64,000 nucleotides of DNA from Sinorhizobium psoraleae (GCF_013283645.1 NZ_JABEKV010000002.1:813798-877797), one strand, 5' to 3'; shown: positions 36,465-46,185, counted from the first letter of the stretch. Made by a program: numbers and translations. Notes: generated from the letters alone by a model not told the origin.

Positions 36465-37016
36465 CTAGTTCGGCTCGTAGACCTCCCCCTTGGAGGTGAT
36501 CAGCACCCAGCGGCCGTCTCGCTGCTCGAAAGTCGCGAGCCGGCTGTTGTCTGGAAGGATGGAGCCGATGCGAACGATGTACACGCCGCCCCGGTCTTCG
36601 ATAAGCGCCCGGCCGTTGGCGATGTGCATGAGCTTGAAGCCGGATCTTTCGGGCAGAGGCTGAGCGGGAGCGGCCTTCAGCTCGCCCTCCCCGACAGCCG
36701 GCTCGTGTCCGAGCCCCGGCACCGTCGCGGTCGTCAGCCGGTCGACCGTGGCGAGGGTCTTGTCGTCCATGTCCTTCATTGCCAGCGGCGAAGCCGGCAC
36801 GTTCGCGCGGCCCGCACGCTCCGGCACGTCCCGCGTCGCGCTCTCCCAGAGCGGCGGCATTGAAAACTCTTCCTGGTGGAAGACCGCGTACCAAGGAAAG
36901 AAGGTCGCGCAGGCGGCCATCGCCAGCCCGGTCGCCCCCAGAACCTTGTCGATCAGCGGCATCTTCGCCTCGCGTCGGCGCTGGCGGACGATCTCGTCCG
37001 CGTCATAGTCGGTCAT
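36465..37016 (-). CDS. Membrane protein of unknown function between fliI and flgB
   Basis: Protein of 183 residues with a charged N-terminus (DADEIVRQRRREAK), one transmembrane helix around residues 22-46 (DKVLGATGLAMAACATFFPW), an Ala/Pro-rich linker and a small beta-rich domain (GRALIEDRGGVYIVRIGSIL, then DGRWVLITSKGEVYEPN). I do not recognise the family. The C-terminal domain resembles small pilus- or secretin-associated beta domains, but that is weak. It starts 2 bp after the fliI stop side and so belongs to the DUF1217-flgF-fliI unit. About 240 bp without a gene follow, holding the flgB promoter. Confidence 0.75.
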   Translation of the reverse strand: MTDYDADEIVRQRRREAKMPLIDKVLGATGLAMAACATFFPWYAVFHQEEFSMPPLWESATRDVPERAGRANVPASPLAMKDMDDKTLATVDRLTTATVPGLGHEPAVGEGELKAAPAQPLPERSGFKLMHIANGRALIEDRGGVYIVRIGSILPDNSRLATFEQRDGRWVLITSKGEVYEPN

Positions 37017-37018
37017 TG

Positions 37019-38419
37019 CTACCCCCTCCCTCGCACAGCGGCGCCAGGTTGATTGCCCATGGCAGCCGCCTTCAACGCATTCGCAAGATCGGTGAAGGCG
37101 TCGAAAGCGCCCCGCTCGCCGGGCGTCTGCTTGAGCACGTCATAGATGACCGGCACCTGCTTGATCGCCATGTCGAGATCGGCATCGCCGCCTGGACGGT
37201 AACCGCCGATCAGGCGCAGATCGCGCGTTTCCTCGAAGCGATGGATCAGCGCCTTGAGGCGGGCCACGAGCTTTTCCTGGTCCGGCGTCCAGGCCTTCCG
37301 TGCAAGGCGCGAGATCGAGGCGAGCGGATTGATCGGCGGATAGCGCCCCTCCTCCGCCAGGCTGCGCTCAAGTACGATATGCCCGTCCAGAATGCCGCGC
37401 GTCGAGTCGGCAACCGGATCGTTATGGTTGTCGCCATCCACCAGGATCGAAATGATCGCCGTGATCGTCCCGGTTCCCTCGACGCCGGGACCGGCGCGTT
37501 CGAGCAGGCGGGGCAGCTCGGTGAAAACGGAAGCCGGATAGCCACGCGCGATCGGCGGCTCACCCGCTGCGGTCGCTACCTCGCGGATTGCGTGGGCGAA
37601 GCGCGTCACGCTATCGACGATAAGGAGCACGTTGTCACCCTTGTCGCGGTAGTGTTCGGCAATCGTGACGGCCGTCAGCGGCGCCATCTTTCTCAGCATC
37701 GGGCTTTCGTCGCTGGTCGCGACTACGGCGACCGATTTCGAAAGATTGTCGCCGAGCGTGTCCTCAATGAATTCGCGAACTTCGCGGCCGCGTTCGCCGA
37801 CCAGCGCAATCACGACCTTGTCGAACGCGTCGGCGCGCGCCAGCATCGAAAGCAGCGTCGATTTGCCGACGCCGGAGCCCGCAAAGATGCCGAGGCGCTG
37901 CCCGAGGCAGAGCGGGGAGAAAATGTCGATGGCGCGCACGCCGGTCCGGAAACCATCCTCGACGCGCTTGCGCGTCATCGACGGCGGCGCGGTGTTGGAG
38001 ATCGAGCGGCGAACGTCGCCTTGCAACAGCGGTCCGAGACCATCGATCGGCTCCGCCAGCGCATTGAGCGTGCGGCCGCACCAATTTTCCGTCGGCGCTA
38101 TCCGGAAGGCACCTTTGCGTATGACCGTATCGTGGATGCCGATCGGATCGCCGGGTTCGATCGGGCAGACGACCACGCGCTCGGGCTCAACACGGACGAC
38201 TTCGCCGAGATGGGTGCCCGTGGCGCTCTTATGCGCAACGAAATCACCGAGCCGCACATGGCGCGAAAGACCGGTAACGGTGTAATGGCCGGGCGAGATC
38301 GTCTGCACGTGACCGCCCGGCGCGATCGAAACCTCCGGCTTGGCGTAACGCTCGACCAGCCCGGCAAGTGCCGCCAGCGAGGTCGATGCGGCGAGAGTTT
38401 CAACGCCTTCGCGTTTCAT
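37019..38419 (-). CDS. fliI: Flagellar export ATPase FliI
   Basis: F1-beta-like ATPase that energises export at the cytosolic base. The 466-residue product has Walker A (FAGSGVGKSTLLSMLAR), the ERGREVREFIED segment, Walker B (VLLIVDSVTRFAHAIREVAT) and GYPASVFTELPRLLERAG, plus SILVDGDNHNDPVADSTRGI. I chose ATG 38419 (MKREGVETLAAS), which follows GACGAG; a GTG at 38431 is possible. It lies 15 bp after flgF and 2 bp before the unknown membrane protein. Confidence 0.97.
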   Translation of the reverse strand: MKREGVETLAASTSLAALAGLVERYAKPEVSIAPGGHVQTISPGHYTVTGLSRHVRLGDFVAHKSATGTHLGEVVRVEPERVVVCPIEPGDPIGIHDTVIRKGAFRIAPTENWCGRTLNALAEPIDGLGPLLQGDVRRSISNTAPPSMTRKRVEDGFRTGVRAIDIFSPLCLGQRLGIFAGSGVGKSTLLSMLARADAFDKVVIALVGERGREVREFIEDTLGDNLSKSVAVVATSDESPMLRKMAPLTAVTIAEHYRDKGDNVLLIVDSVTRFAHAIREVATAAGEPPIARGYPASVFTELPRLLERAGPGVEGTGTITAIISILVDGDNHNDPVADSTRGILDGHIVLERSLAEEGRYPPINPLASISRLARKAWTPDQEKLVARLKALIHRFEETRDLRLIGGYRPGGDADLDMAIKQVPVIYDVLKQTPGERGAFDAFTDLANALKAAAMGNQPGAAVRGRG

Positions 38420-38434
38420 GGTTCTCGTCACTTA

Positions 38435-39157
38435 TCAGCTGCCGCCCAGCGTCTTGATCGCCTCTTCCAGCGATCCCTCGCTGTCGCGCATCAGGGCCGT
38501 GATGTTGTCGAAGGCGCGGGTGACCATGATGAGCTGCGACATCTCCTGGATGGCGTTGACGTTCGATTCTTCAAGGAAGCCCTGCATCACCCCGATATCA
38601 AAGCGGTCGACCACCGGCTCCGGCTGAATTGCCGGCATGACAGCGCTGTTGTCGTAGCGCATGAAGCCGTTGCTGAAGTCCGCTTCGTAGAGGCCAAGCA
38701 GCGCGACCTGATTGCCGTTCTGATGAACGGAGCCGTCGGCTCCGACGGTGATGTCGCCCGCTCCACCGTTCAGTTGGATCGGCGCCCCGCCGGCGTCGAG
38801 CACCGGATAGCCCTTGATGGTGACCAGTTCGCCGGTCTCCGTCAGCGTGAACCGGCCATCGCGGGTCAATGCCGGGCCGCCGGGCGTGTCGATCGAAAAC
38901 CAGGCGTCCCCCTTGATCGCGAAGTCGAGCGAGGCGCCGGTGCGTGCGAGCGATCCGGTATTGGTGTTGATGTATTCCTCACCTTCCGAAACGTAGGAAA
39001 CCCTGGTCGGTTTGGTGTCGCCGAGCATCTGGTTGAACTTCACTTCCGCGCCGCGGAAGCCGACGGTATTGGAATTTGCGATGTTGTCGGCGAGCGTATT
39101 CAGGCGCCTTTCGAGCGCCATTTGCGATGAGATCGCCACATAGAGACCGGTCTGCAC
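38435..39157 (-). CDS. flgF: Proximal rod protein FlgF
   Basis: Rod subunit, 240 residues. The N-terminus is VQTGLYVAISSQMALERRLN then TLADNIANSNTVGFR, the rod motif; C-terminus FLEESNVNAIQEMSQLIMVT. I chose the GTG at 39157, with GGGGGA eight bases upstream; the longer frame has a foreign, non-rod N-terminus. It starts 2 bp after the DUF1217 gene stop. Confidence 0.95.
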   Translation of the reverse strand: MQTGLYVAISSQMALERRLNTLADNIANSNTVGFRGAEVKFNQMLGDTKPTRVSYVSEGEEYINTNTGSLARTGASLDFAIKGDAWFSIDTPGGPALTRDGRFTLTETGELVTIKGYPVLDAGGAPIQLNGGAGDITVGADGSVHQNGNQVALLGLYEADFSNGFMRYDNSAVMPAIQPEPVVDRFDIGVMQGFLEESNVNAIQEMSQLIMVTRAFDNITALMRDSEGSLEEAIKTLGGS

Positions 39158-39159
39158 GT

Positions 39160-39939
39160 TCAGCGTCCCCCGAGTTTCAGGCTGTTGATGGACAGGAGCA
39201 GATCGGAGGAGATGCCGTAGCCGCTCGATGAACCGAAAACCGCAAGCGGATCGTAGCTGTCCGTGGAATTGTTGACTTCCCAAAGGGCGGTGAAGCGGTC
39301 GAGAAACGCCGCCAGCTTTTCGGGATCCTGGAAGTCCTTGAGGTCGATCGCCGCCTCGTAGGCTTCGGCCTGGCGATCGACATCGGTCGCTGCGAACTCG
39401 TCGGGTAATTGCAGAGCGGTGCGCACGACCTGTGCCAGCGCCTCGTCGGCGATGATGGCGTAACCGCTGGTGATCGTCGGCGCCATGCGCGAGAAATAGA
39501 GTGCCAACCGCACGCCGGCATTTTCCTCGCCGGCGTTCTGTTCCAGCGTCTGGCGCGCGTATTTGTCGGCTACGCCCTTTTGCGCGCGGTCGAACGAGGT
39601 CGCCGCCTCGCCATTGCGCGCGAAATTCAGGGATTCGACCAGCGCCTTATAGCGGCCATCCGTCAGTTTGTTGGCGAAGGCATCGTCGCTGTCGATGCCC
39701 TCGGAAAGCACCTTGCGCATAAAGGCCTTCGCATAGGCCATGTCTTCGAGACCGTGCGCCTTCATCGCGTAGTTGTAGAGCCGGCTGTCGGCGAAGAAAT
39801 CGTCGACGGTTTTGATGCCGCCGATCTTCGACAGGTAATATTCCGTCTCGCGGGCGACGTCCGGCTGTTCGGAAACGCGCTCCAGCGATTTCGTCAAATC
39901 GGCGGTGATCAGCTTGTAGCTCGTATAGGTCGTGGTCAC
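39160..39939 (-). CDS. DUF1217 flagellar protein
   Basis: Protein of 259 residues with DUF1217-type repeats, for example YKLITADLTKSLERVSEQPD and YYLSKIGGIKTVDDFFADSR followed by LYNYAMKAHGLEDMAYAKAF. Such proteins are found almost only in rhizobial flagellar loci; the function is unknown. I chose the GTG at 39939 (VTTTYTSYK), with GGGCGAAG upstream. It heads the unit with flgF and fliI, divergent from motA, with a candidate flagellar box at 39995-40022. A secreted rod- or hook-associated role would fit but is inference. Confidence 0.85.
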   Translation of the reverse strand: MTTTYTSYKLITADLTKSLERVSEQPDVARETEYYLSKIGGIKTVDDFFADSRLYNYAMKAHGLEDMAYAKAFMRKVLSEGIDSDDAFANKLTDGRYKALVESLNFARNGEAATSFDRAQKGVADKYARQTLEQNAGEENAGVRLALYFSRMAPTITSGYAIIADEALAQVVRTALQLPDEFAATDVDRQAEAYEAAIDLKDFQDPEKLAAFLDRFTALWEVNNSTDSYDPLAVFGSSSGYGISSDLLLSINSLKLGGR

Positions 39940-39994
39940 GATCGCTTCGCCCTGCCCGAATAAAAACCGGGCGCGAAGGCCCGACGTCGCAAAT

Positions 39995-40022
39995 CCTGAC
40001 CTGACTGGCTTGCGCGAACCTG
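39995..40022 (-). promoter_or_regulatory. Candidate flagellar (Rem-type) promoter box for the DUF1217-flgF unit
   Basis: Minus-strand CAGGTTCGCGCAAG, eight bases, then GTCAGG. The first half is perfect; the second half departs from CCTAG. It lies 56 bp before the chosen start. Confidence 0.6.
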
Positions 40023-40055
40023 TTCCGCGCGCGGCTTTCAACGGGGCTTCACGAA

Positions 40056-40082
40056 CAGCCTCACGCAAGGATGAAATCCTAT
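40056..40082 (+). promoter_or_regulatory. Candidate flagellar (Rem-type) promoter box for motA
   Basis: Plus-strand CAGCCTCACGCAAG, eight bases, then CCTAT. It lies 40 bp before the motA ATG and faces the opposite direction from the box at 39995. Confidence 0.65.
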
Positions 40083-40121
40083 TCCGTCAACGGAAAATCA
40101 CGATCGCGACAGGTATCGACA

Positions 40122-41000
40122 ATGAACATCATCATCGGGCTTCTTGTGACTTTCGGCTGTATCCTCGGCGGATATCTGGCAATGGGCGGCCACCTGGAAG
40201 TCCTGAACCAGCCTTTCGAGCTGATGATCATCGGCGGTGCCGGCATCGGCGGCTTCATCATGGCCAACTCGATGAAGGTGGTGAAAGACACGGGCAGGGC
40301 GCTCGGCGAAGCCTTCCGGCACAAGGTCCCGAAGGAGCGGCACTACCTCGATACGCTCGGTGTGCTCTACAGCCTGATGCGCGATCTCAGAACCAAATCC
40401 CGCAACGAGATCGAAAGCCACATCGACAACCCGGAAGAATCGTCGATCTTCCAGTCCGCCCCCACAGTCCTGCAGAACAAGGAACTGACCGCCTTCATCT
40501 GCGACTATGTCCGACTGATCATCATCGGCAACGCCCGCTCGCACGAGATCGAGGCGCTGATGGACGAGGAAATCCAGACAATCACGCACGACAAGATGAA
40601 GTGCTACCACTCGCTGACAACCATGGGCGACGCGCTGCCGGCGATCGGCATCGTCGCGGCGGTTCTTGGGGTCATCAAGGCGATGGGCGCGATCAACGAA
40701 GCTCCGGAAGTGCTTGGAGCCAAGATCGCCGCCGCACTCGTAGGAACGTTGCTGGGTGTGTTCCTCTCCTATTCGATCGTCGGCCCGCTCGTCGCAAACA
40801 TCAAGGCGGTGCGCGAGAAGCAGAACCGCCTCTACGTCATCGTCAAGCAGACTCTGCTTGCCTACATGAACGGCTCGGTCCCGCAGGTCGCGCTCGAATA
40901 TGGCCGCAAGACCATCTCGGCCTATGAGCGGCCGTCGATCGACGCGGTCGAACAGGAGATGATGAACCCGGGCGGCGGCAGCGAAAGCAAGGCGGCGTAA
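40122..41000 (+). CDS. motA: Motor stator protein MotA
   Basis: Proton-channel stator subunit, 292 residues, with four transmembrane segments: residues 1-20 ([20 protein letters not shown]), 32-52 ([20 protein letters not shown]), and the conserved pair around 165-215 ([40 protein letters not shown]). The cytosolic loop between pairs interacts with FliG. I chose ATG 40122; the longer frame adds basic residues. The partner motB is on the other strand 17 kb away. It heads the motA-fliM-fliN-fliG unit. Confidence 0.97.
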   Translation: MNIIIGLLVTFGCILGGYLAMGGHLEVLNQPFELMIIGGAGIGGFIMANSMKVVKDTGRALGEAFRHKVPKERHYLDTLGVLYSLMRDLRTKSRNEIESHIDNPEESSIFQSAPTVLQNKELTAFICDYVRLIIIGNARSHEIEALMDEEIQTITHDKMKCYHSLTTMGDALPAIGIVAAVLGVIKAMGAINEAPEVLGAKIAAALVGTLLGVFLSYSIVGPLVANIKAVREKQNRLYVIVKQTLLAYMNGSVPQVALEYGRKTISAYERPSIDAVEQEMMNPGGGSESKAA

Positions 41001-41001
41001 C

Positions 41002-41949
41002 ATGAACCCGGGCACCGCATCGAACGTCCACGCATTCGACAAGAGGCTGCTTGCGCGCATGATCGGCGCGCTCGGCGACGACAAGACCATCGGCCGGATC
41101 GCACTCGAACTCGGCCAGGTCTTCGGCGAGTTGCTTCCCGGTATCTATAGGGCTGAGATCGGGCACGACATTGCGATCGGCTATGCCGGTTTCAAGACCG
41201 GTCTCAGGAACGAGCTCGTTGCGGGTCTCGGCGACGGTGTCCTGCTTGCCGACGTTTCGCTGCGCAACTGGTGCCAGGATTTCCAGATTGGTTGCGACAG
41301 CCCGGTTCTCATCACCTTGGTCGAAGCCCTGCTCGGCGCCGAGCCCACGAGCATCGGGGAGCCTCAGCCGCGATCGATGTCGCAGATCGAGATCGACGTC
41401 GCAGTACCGATCTTCGAAAAGATCGCCGACGTGCTGCATACGGCTGTAAACGCGCCGGGCGGCTTCGAGCCCGTCGTCAGCCGCCCATACAACAGCGAAG
41501 CTCGCCTCAAACCGGATCCCGCGATCGAGGATATTCACGCGGCCTCGATCGATATGACGATCGGGCTCGGCCCGGTGCTCTCAACCTTTTCGGTGATCGT
41601 TCCCCAAAGCGTTCTCCTCAAGACGCAGATCGTCCCGCCCAAAGGCGCCGGTCAGGATAACAAGGCAAAGTCGGAATGGACGGAGCAGCTCGAAGAACAG
41701 GTTCGTCGCTCCGCGGTGACGCTCGAGGCGCGCGTCCGGCTGGAAAGCCTGACGCTCGACACGATCAGCCGCCTGCAGCCGGGAGACGTGATCCCGTTTC
41801 ATGACGGGCAGGACGTCCGCGTCGACGTAAACGCCAACGGACGCGAGCTCTATGTCTGCGAGTTCGGCCGATCGGGGGCGAAATATACGGTCCGGATCAA
41901 GGACACGCATGGCTCCGAACAGGACATCCTCCGCCACATCATGGGTTAA
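41002..41949 (+). CDS. fliM: Flagellar switch protein FliM
   Basis: C-ring switch protein, 315 residues. The N-terminal region lacks an obvious enteric-type CheY-binding peptide (LSQAEIDALL) and reads MNPGTASNVHAFDKRLLARM instead. The middle domain is present (FKTGLRNELVAGLGDGVLLA) and the C-terminal SpoA-like domain is seen (RSAVTLEARVRLESLTLDTI; LQPGDVIPFHDG). The switch must receive CheY2-P in rhizobia through a diverged interface. It starts 1 bp after motA. Confidence 0.95.
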   Translation: MNPGTASNVHAFDKRLLARMIGALGDDKTIGRIALELGQVFGELLPGIYRAEIGHDIAIGYAGFKTGLRNELVAGLGDGVLLADVSLRNWCQDFQIGCDSPVLITLVEALLGAEPTSIGEPQPRSMSQIEIDVAVPIFEKIADVLHTAVNAPGGFEPVVSRPYNSEARLKPDPAIEDIHAASIDMTIGLGPVLSTFSVIVPQSVLLKTQIVPPKGAGQDNKAKSEWTEQLEEQVRRSAVTLEARVRLESLTLDTISRLQPGDVIPFHDGQDVRVDVNANGRELYVCEFGRSGAKYTVRIKDTHGSEQDILRHIMG

Positions 41950-42003
41950 CAGCCGCGTCTCGGCAGAATGCCTGAGGCAAGCTTCAACTGGAATAATTCG
42001 CAC

Positions 42004-42621
42004 ATGGCACCCAAGAAAGCAGCACCCATCCAGGAACAGGCGGGATTCGCCGTCGAAGACACGGAGCTCGACCAGGCGATCGACGACCTGCGCGGCGTTC
42101 TCAAGAAGGATGGCGAGCAGGTGACGGATTTTGGCGCCGACTTCGGCTCCACCGGCGCACTGGATATGGCAACAGAATTCGGCGGCGACTTTGGCGACGC
42201 GACCGATACCGCAAGCGCATTCGGCGGCGACTTCGGCGCGGATAGCTTTGGCGGCGACTTCGCCGGTGCGGGAATGAACGGCGCTTTCGACGCCGGCGGC
42301 AGTTTCGGCGATGGCGGCTTCGATGTCGCGGAGCTGGCGACCGAATCCGCGCCAGGCAGCGGCATGACGGCCAATCTCGATCTGATCATGGACATTCCGA
42401 TCGATGTCCAGATCGTGCTCGGCACCAGCCGGATGCAGGTTTCCGGACTAATGGGCTTGGCCGAAGGCGCAACGATCGCGCTCGATCGCAAGATCGGCGA
42501 GCCAGTCGAAATCATGGTCAATGGCCGGGTGATCGGCCGTGGTGAAATTACCGTTCTCGAGGGCGATGTGACCCGTTTCGGCGTCAAGCTCATCGAGATC
42601 AAGGGAAGCAAGAAATCATAG
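42004..42621 (+). CDS. fliN: Flagellar switch protein FliN with Gly/Phe/Asp-rich insert
   Basis: C-ring protein. The C-terminal 80 residues are the FliN SpoA domain ([40 protein letters not shown]). The N-terminal part is a charged stretch ([20 protein letters not shown]), then about 65 residues rich in Gly, Phe, Asp and Ala with repeated GGDFG units (42111-42340). With ATG 42004 it is 205 residues; ATG 41968 would give 217. Neither has a strong Shine-Dalgarno. Enteric FliN is about 137 residues. Confidence 0.93.
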   Translation: MAPKKAAPIQEQAGFAVEDTELDQAIDDLRGVLKKDGEQVTDFGADFGSTGALDMATEFGGDFGDATDTASAFGGDFGADSFGGDFAGAGMNGAFDAGGSFGDGGFDVAELATESAPGSGMTANLDLIMDIPIDVQIVLGTSRMQVSGLMGLAEGATIALDRKIGEPVEIMVNGRVIGRGEITVLEGDVTRFGVKLIEIKGSKKS

Positions 42622-42649
42622 GCCCGATGAAGGGGCGAGGGATAAATCC

Positions 42650-43681
42650 ATGATGGATTTCGAAAGTTTCGGGGCACAGACGCCGGCACATCCGCTGAGC
42701 CAGACAGACAAGGCGGCCGCCGTATTGCTCGCCATGGGCAAGTCCGTGGCCGGGAAGCTCTTGAAGTTCTTCACCCAGAGCGAGCTGCAGGCGATCATCG
42801 CCGCGGCGCAGTCGCTGCGCGCCATCCCGCCCCACGAACTTGAAACGCTCGTCAACGAGTTCGAAGATCTTTTCACCGAAGGCGCGGGCCTGATGGACAA
42901 TGCCCGGGCGATCGAAAGCATTCTGGAAGAAGGGTTGACGCCGGACGAGGTCGACGGGCTGCTCGGACGCCGGGCGACCTTCCAATCCTACGAGGCGAAT
43001 ATCTGGGATCGTCTGCAGGACTGCGATCCGGTGCTCGTTGCCCAGTCGCTCGCCAAGGAACATCCGCAGACCATTGCCTATGTCCTTTCGATGATGCCAT
43101 CGAGCTTCGGCGCCAAGGTGCTGCTGCAGCTTTCGGAGACGCATCGGCCCGATATCCTCAACCGCGCCGTCAACATAAAGAACGTAAGCCCAAAGGCAGC
43201 CGCGATCATCGAAGCGCGCGTCATGGAAATGATCGACGAGATGGAAGCCGAGCGCAACTCGCCCGGACCGGCCAAGATCGCCGAGGTCATGAACGAACTC
43301 GAAAAGGGACAGGTGGACACGCTGCTCGCCTCGCTCGAGACGATCAACACGGACTCGGCCAAAAAGGTCCGGCCGAAGATCTTCCTCTTCGACGACATTC
43401 TCTTCATGCCGCAAAGAAGCCGCGTACAATTGTTCAACGATGTCTCCACCGACATCATCACGATGGCGCTTCGCGGCTCGGCGCCGGAACTGCGCGAATC
43501 GATCCTCGCGTCTATCGGCGCCCGGCAGCGCCGCATGATCGAATCGGACTTGGCTGTCGGCGATGCGGGCATCAACCCCCGCGACATCGCGATCGCCCGG
43601 CGGTCGATCACGCAGGAAGCGATCCGCCTCGCCGCCAGCGGACAGCTGGAGCTCAAGGACAAGGACGCGGAGGCCGCCTGA
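42650..43681 (+). CDS. fliG: Flagellar switch protein FliG
   Basis: Rotor protein that interacts with MotA and the MS-ring. The 343-residue protein has the N-terminal SQTDKAAAVLLAMGKSVAGK region, the middle LAKEHPQTIAYVLSMMPSSF motif (EHPQ), and the C-terminal torque domain (IFLFDDILFMPQRSRVQLFN, then VSTDIITMALRGSAPELRES). It follows fliN after 28 bp; ATG 42650 and 42653 are both possible. Confidence 0.96.
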   Translation: MMDFESFGAQTPAHPLSQTDKAAAVLLAMGKSVAGKLLKFFTQSELQAIIAAAQSLRAIPPHELETLVNEFEDLFTEGAGLMDNARAIESILEEGLTPDEVDGLLGRRATFQSYEANIWDRLQDCDPVLVAQSLAKEHPQTIAYVLSMMPSSFGAKVLLQLSETHRPDILNRAVNIKNVSPKAAAIIEARVMEMIDEMEAERNSPGPAKIAEVMNELEKGQVDTLLASLETINTDSAKKVRPKIFLFDDILFMPQRSRVQLFNDVSTDIITMALRGSAPELRESILASIGARQRRMIESDLAVGDAGINPRDIAIARRSITQEAIRLAASGQLELKDKDAEAA

Positions 43682-43792
43682 GGCCTGTCGCGATCGCGGC
43701 TCTATAATTCCTGTTGAGCCGGCCCCACCGGGATCGCCAGACCCTTGCACGTCAGAGCTTCCCGGTTCACGACATGAGGAGAGCATCGCGGG

Positions 43793-43820
43793 CAGGTTCG
43801 CGTGATCGCTCGATGTAGCA
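43793..43820 (+). promoter_or_regulatory. Degenerate flagellar promoter box for flhB
   Basis: Plus-strand CAGGTTCGCGTGAT, eight bases, then GTAGCA. It lies 22 bp before the flhB ATG in a 161-bp gap, and could be a weaker separate promoter. Confidence 0.4.
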
Positions 43821-43842
43821 ACCGCCGGGGGCTTCCCGTTTC

Positions 43843-44925
43843 ATGTCGGATGATCAGGACAAGGACAGCAAAACCGAGGCGCCATCGGAGAAGAAGCTCT
43901 CCGATGCCGCCGACAAGGGTAACGTCCCGTTTTCCCGCGAAGTGACGGTGTTCGCCTCGACGCTCGCGATCTACATCTTCGTCGTTTTTTTTCTGTCGGA
44001 TGGCGCGGCCAGCGTCGCCGAGGCTCTCAAGGACATCTTCGAGCAACCGGAAGCCTGGCGGCTGGAAACATCGACCGACGTCGTTGCGCTGATTTCGCAC
44101 ATCCTCCTGAAATCGGCGGCGCTGCTCGTCCCGATCTTCGTGCTGCTCATCATCTTCGGTGTCGGATCGTCGATCTTCCAGAATCTCCCCCGTCCCGTCC
44201 TCGATCGCATTCAGCCGAAGATGAATCGCATATCGCCAGCGGCCGGCTTCAAGCGCATCTTCGGCGTGCAGGGGCTCGTTGAATTCGGCAAGTCCCTGTT
44301 CAAGGTCATTGTCGTTTCGATCATCGTCGTCCTTGTTCTGTGGAACGATTATTTCGCCGCCCTCGATCTGATGTTCTCCGACCCGGTGACGATTTTCACG
44401 GCCATGACGTCCGACCTCAAGCAGATCATGATCGTCGTCCTCTTGGCGACGGCTGTGCTTGCGATCGTTGACCTCTTCTGGACCCGGCACCATTGGTACA
44501 CCGAACTGATGATGACAAAGCAGGAGGTAAAGGAAGAACTGAAGCAGTCCCAGGGCGACCCGATCGTCAAGTCGCGGTTGCGCTCGATCCAGCGTGACCG
44601 CGCGCGCAAGCGCATGATTTCCTCGGTGCCGCGTGCAACACTGGTGATTGCGAACCCGACACATTATGCCGTCGCCCTGCGTTACGTGCGCGAGGAAAAC
44701 GATGCGCCGGTAGTGGTTGCCATGGGCCAGGATCTGGTCGCACTCAAGATCCGCGAACTTGCCGAGAAAAACGGCATACCCGTCTTCGAGGATCCGCCGC
44801 TTGCACGCTCCATGTTTGCACAAGTCTCGGTGGATAGTGTGATTCCACCGGTGTTTTACAAGGCAGTCGCCGAACTCATTCACCGGGTTTATGCAGTTCA
44901 GCCGCAACAAAAACGGGTGACGTGA
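43843..44925 (+). CDS. flhB: Flagellar export switch protein FlhB
   Basis: Export apparatus protein that changes substrate class after hook completion. The 360-residue product starts with a charged region ([20 protein letters not shown]), has four transmembrane helices (for example [18 protein letters not shown]) and a cytosolic domain with the autocleavage motif NPTH at residues 271-274 ([14 protein letters not shown]). It follows fliG after a 161-bp gap. Confidence 0.97.
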   Translation: MSDDQDKDSKTEAPSEKKLSDAADKGNVPFSREVTVFASTLAIYIFVVFFLSDGAASVAEALKDIFEQPEAWRLETSTDVVALISHILLKSAALLVPIFVLLIIFGVGSSIFQNLPRPVLDRIQPKMNRISPAAGFKRIFGVQGLVEFGKSLFKVIVVSIIVVLVLWNDYFAALDLMFSDPVTIFTAMTSDLKQIMIVVLLATAVLAIVDLFWTRHHWYTELMMTKQEVKEELKQSQGDPIVKSRLRSIQRDRARKRMISSVPRATLVIANPTHYAVALRYVREENDAPVVVAMGQDLVALKIRELAEKNGIPVFEDPPLARSMFAQVSVDSVIPPVFYKAVAELIHRVYAVQPQQKRVT

Positions 44926-45371
44926 TCTCGATGAAAAAGTGCGAATTCTCCGAAAAACGCGAACAGATAGTGGCGGAGGCAATCCGTCCGGTGGCGACGG
45001 AACTGCGTCTGGTCGACGCGGCGGATTTCATCGCACTCTTACGGTTCGAGTCCCATGCGAGCCTCGCTGACCTCGTGGAGTCTGCCGCGGAACTCTATTT
45101 TCTGCCGGGCACGGTGAATTTCGGTCTCGGCGGCAACTACAATCTCGATTGGGACAGCGCCCCGGAGATCGTCCTCGACCTGGAACTGAAACCGCGCGGC
45201 GTCACTGTCTACGCCCGGCTCACCCTCGGCAACGACACTGCCGGCGTCGAGATCAGCCATATCAGCTTTCAGCATCCTTCCACGGATGCAGACGAAAACA
45301 CTGCCTTCCTCGCGAAAAGCCTGGAAGAGGCGAAATTCGTCAAATCCTACGCCCTTCCTCTCGCCAGCTAA
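44922..45371 (+). CDS. Unknown small protein coupled to flhB
   Basis: Protein of 149 residues with a helical N-terminal half ([20 protein letters not shown], then [20 protein letters not shown]) and a beta-rich second half ([40 protein letters not shown]). I do not recognise the family. The GTG at 44922 overlaps the flhB stop by 4 bp (GTGA); an ATG at 44931 is the alternative. It is convergent with visR. A motility role is inferred from coupling only. Confidence 0.75.
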   Translation: MISMKKCEFSEKREQIVAEAIRPVATELRLVDAADFIALLRFESHASLADLVESAAELYFLPGTVNFGLGGNYNLDWDSAPEIVLDLELKPRGVTVYARLTLGNDTAGVEISHISFQHPSTDADENTAFLAKSLEEAKFVKSYALPLAS

Positions 45372-45430
45372 CACTGATGGGAAGCCGGTCTTACGCGCTC
45401 ATGGCACTCCGGCCAGGGCGTTCCCGTTCG

Positions 45431-46174
45431 TCAGCTGATGTAGCCGAGACGTATGGCCTTGGCGATCGCCTGGATGCGGTTGACGGAGTCGAGCTTCGTC
45501 GTGGCCGCGCCGAGATAGGCATTCACCGTGTGCACGGAGAGGCCCATCTTGTCGGCAATCTCCTCGCTGATGTGGCCGTCGCCGGCCATCTGCAGGCAGG
45601 CGATCTCGCGGTCGCTGAGCGCTTCCGCCTGAAACAGCCGTTTTTCGTCCGTCGCAAGCATATCCGTCATGATGTTGCAGCTGCGACTGTGGAGGTCGAC
45701 GACCTGCTCGCTGGACGCATCGATGTAGCTGCCGGTAAAGACGACGAAGCCGTTGCCCTGCGCGCCGAGCCGCACTGGAAAGGCGATCCCCGAATAGATG
45801 AGTTTTCGCCCCGTCAGCCGGTGCGCGAACGGGCGGAAATCGGCGGATTCGGCGGTCTGGTGTTCGCCCATGCCGTCCCACAAGACCGGCAGCAGAGAAC
45901 GGTCGAGGTGCGCCAGCAGCTCTTCACCATAGGTAGCGACAAGATCGTGGGCATTCGCTTCGCACGCCGTGCCCCAATTGTGGAGGACACAGGCGAGTTT
46001 GCGCGCCGTCGGCAAGCCCCTGCCATTGACGCGCAGGACGGCGAAGTTCTTCGCGTTGATGTGCCGCTGCATCGCCTGCAGCCGCGTCACCAGTGTCGCC
46101 GCGCGCGCCGCTCGCCCGTTCCTGCCCAGCCGGCTATCGTCGTCGGGGCGGCCGGCCGTGACAAAATTAACCAT
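45431..46174 (-). CDS. visR: LuxR-type master motility regulator VisR
   Basis: One half of the VisN/VisR master regulator at the top of the rhizobial flagellar cascade. The 247-residue product has an N-terminal autoinducer-binding-like domain and a C-terminal LuxR helix-turn-helix (LSDREIACLQMAGDGHISEE, then IADKMGLSVHTVNAYLGAAT). It starts 11 bp after visN with a strong Shine-Dalgarno (GGGGAGG). The ligand is not known from sequence. Confidence 0.95.
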   Translation of the reverse strand: MVNFVTAGRPDDDSRLGRNGRAARAATLVTRLQAMQRHINAKNFAVLRVNGRGLPTARKLACVLHNWGTACEANAHDLVATYGEELLAHLDRSLLPVLWDGMGEHQTAESADFRPFAHRLTGRKLIYSGIAFPVRLGAQGNGFVVFTGSYIDASSEQVVDLHSRSCNIMTDMLATDEKRLFQAEALSDREIACLQMAGDGHISEEIADKMGLSVHTVNAYLGAATTKLDSVNRIQAIAKAIRLGYIS

Positions 46175-46185
46175 CGATGCCTCCC

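Noticed and set aside
36779..39130. 783-codon plus-strand frame over fliI and flgF
   Set aside because: Lies wholly antisense to three well-supported flagellar genes and has no recognisable domain.
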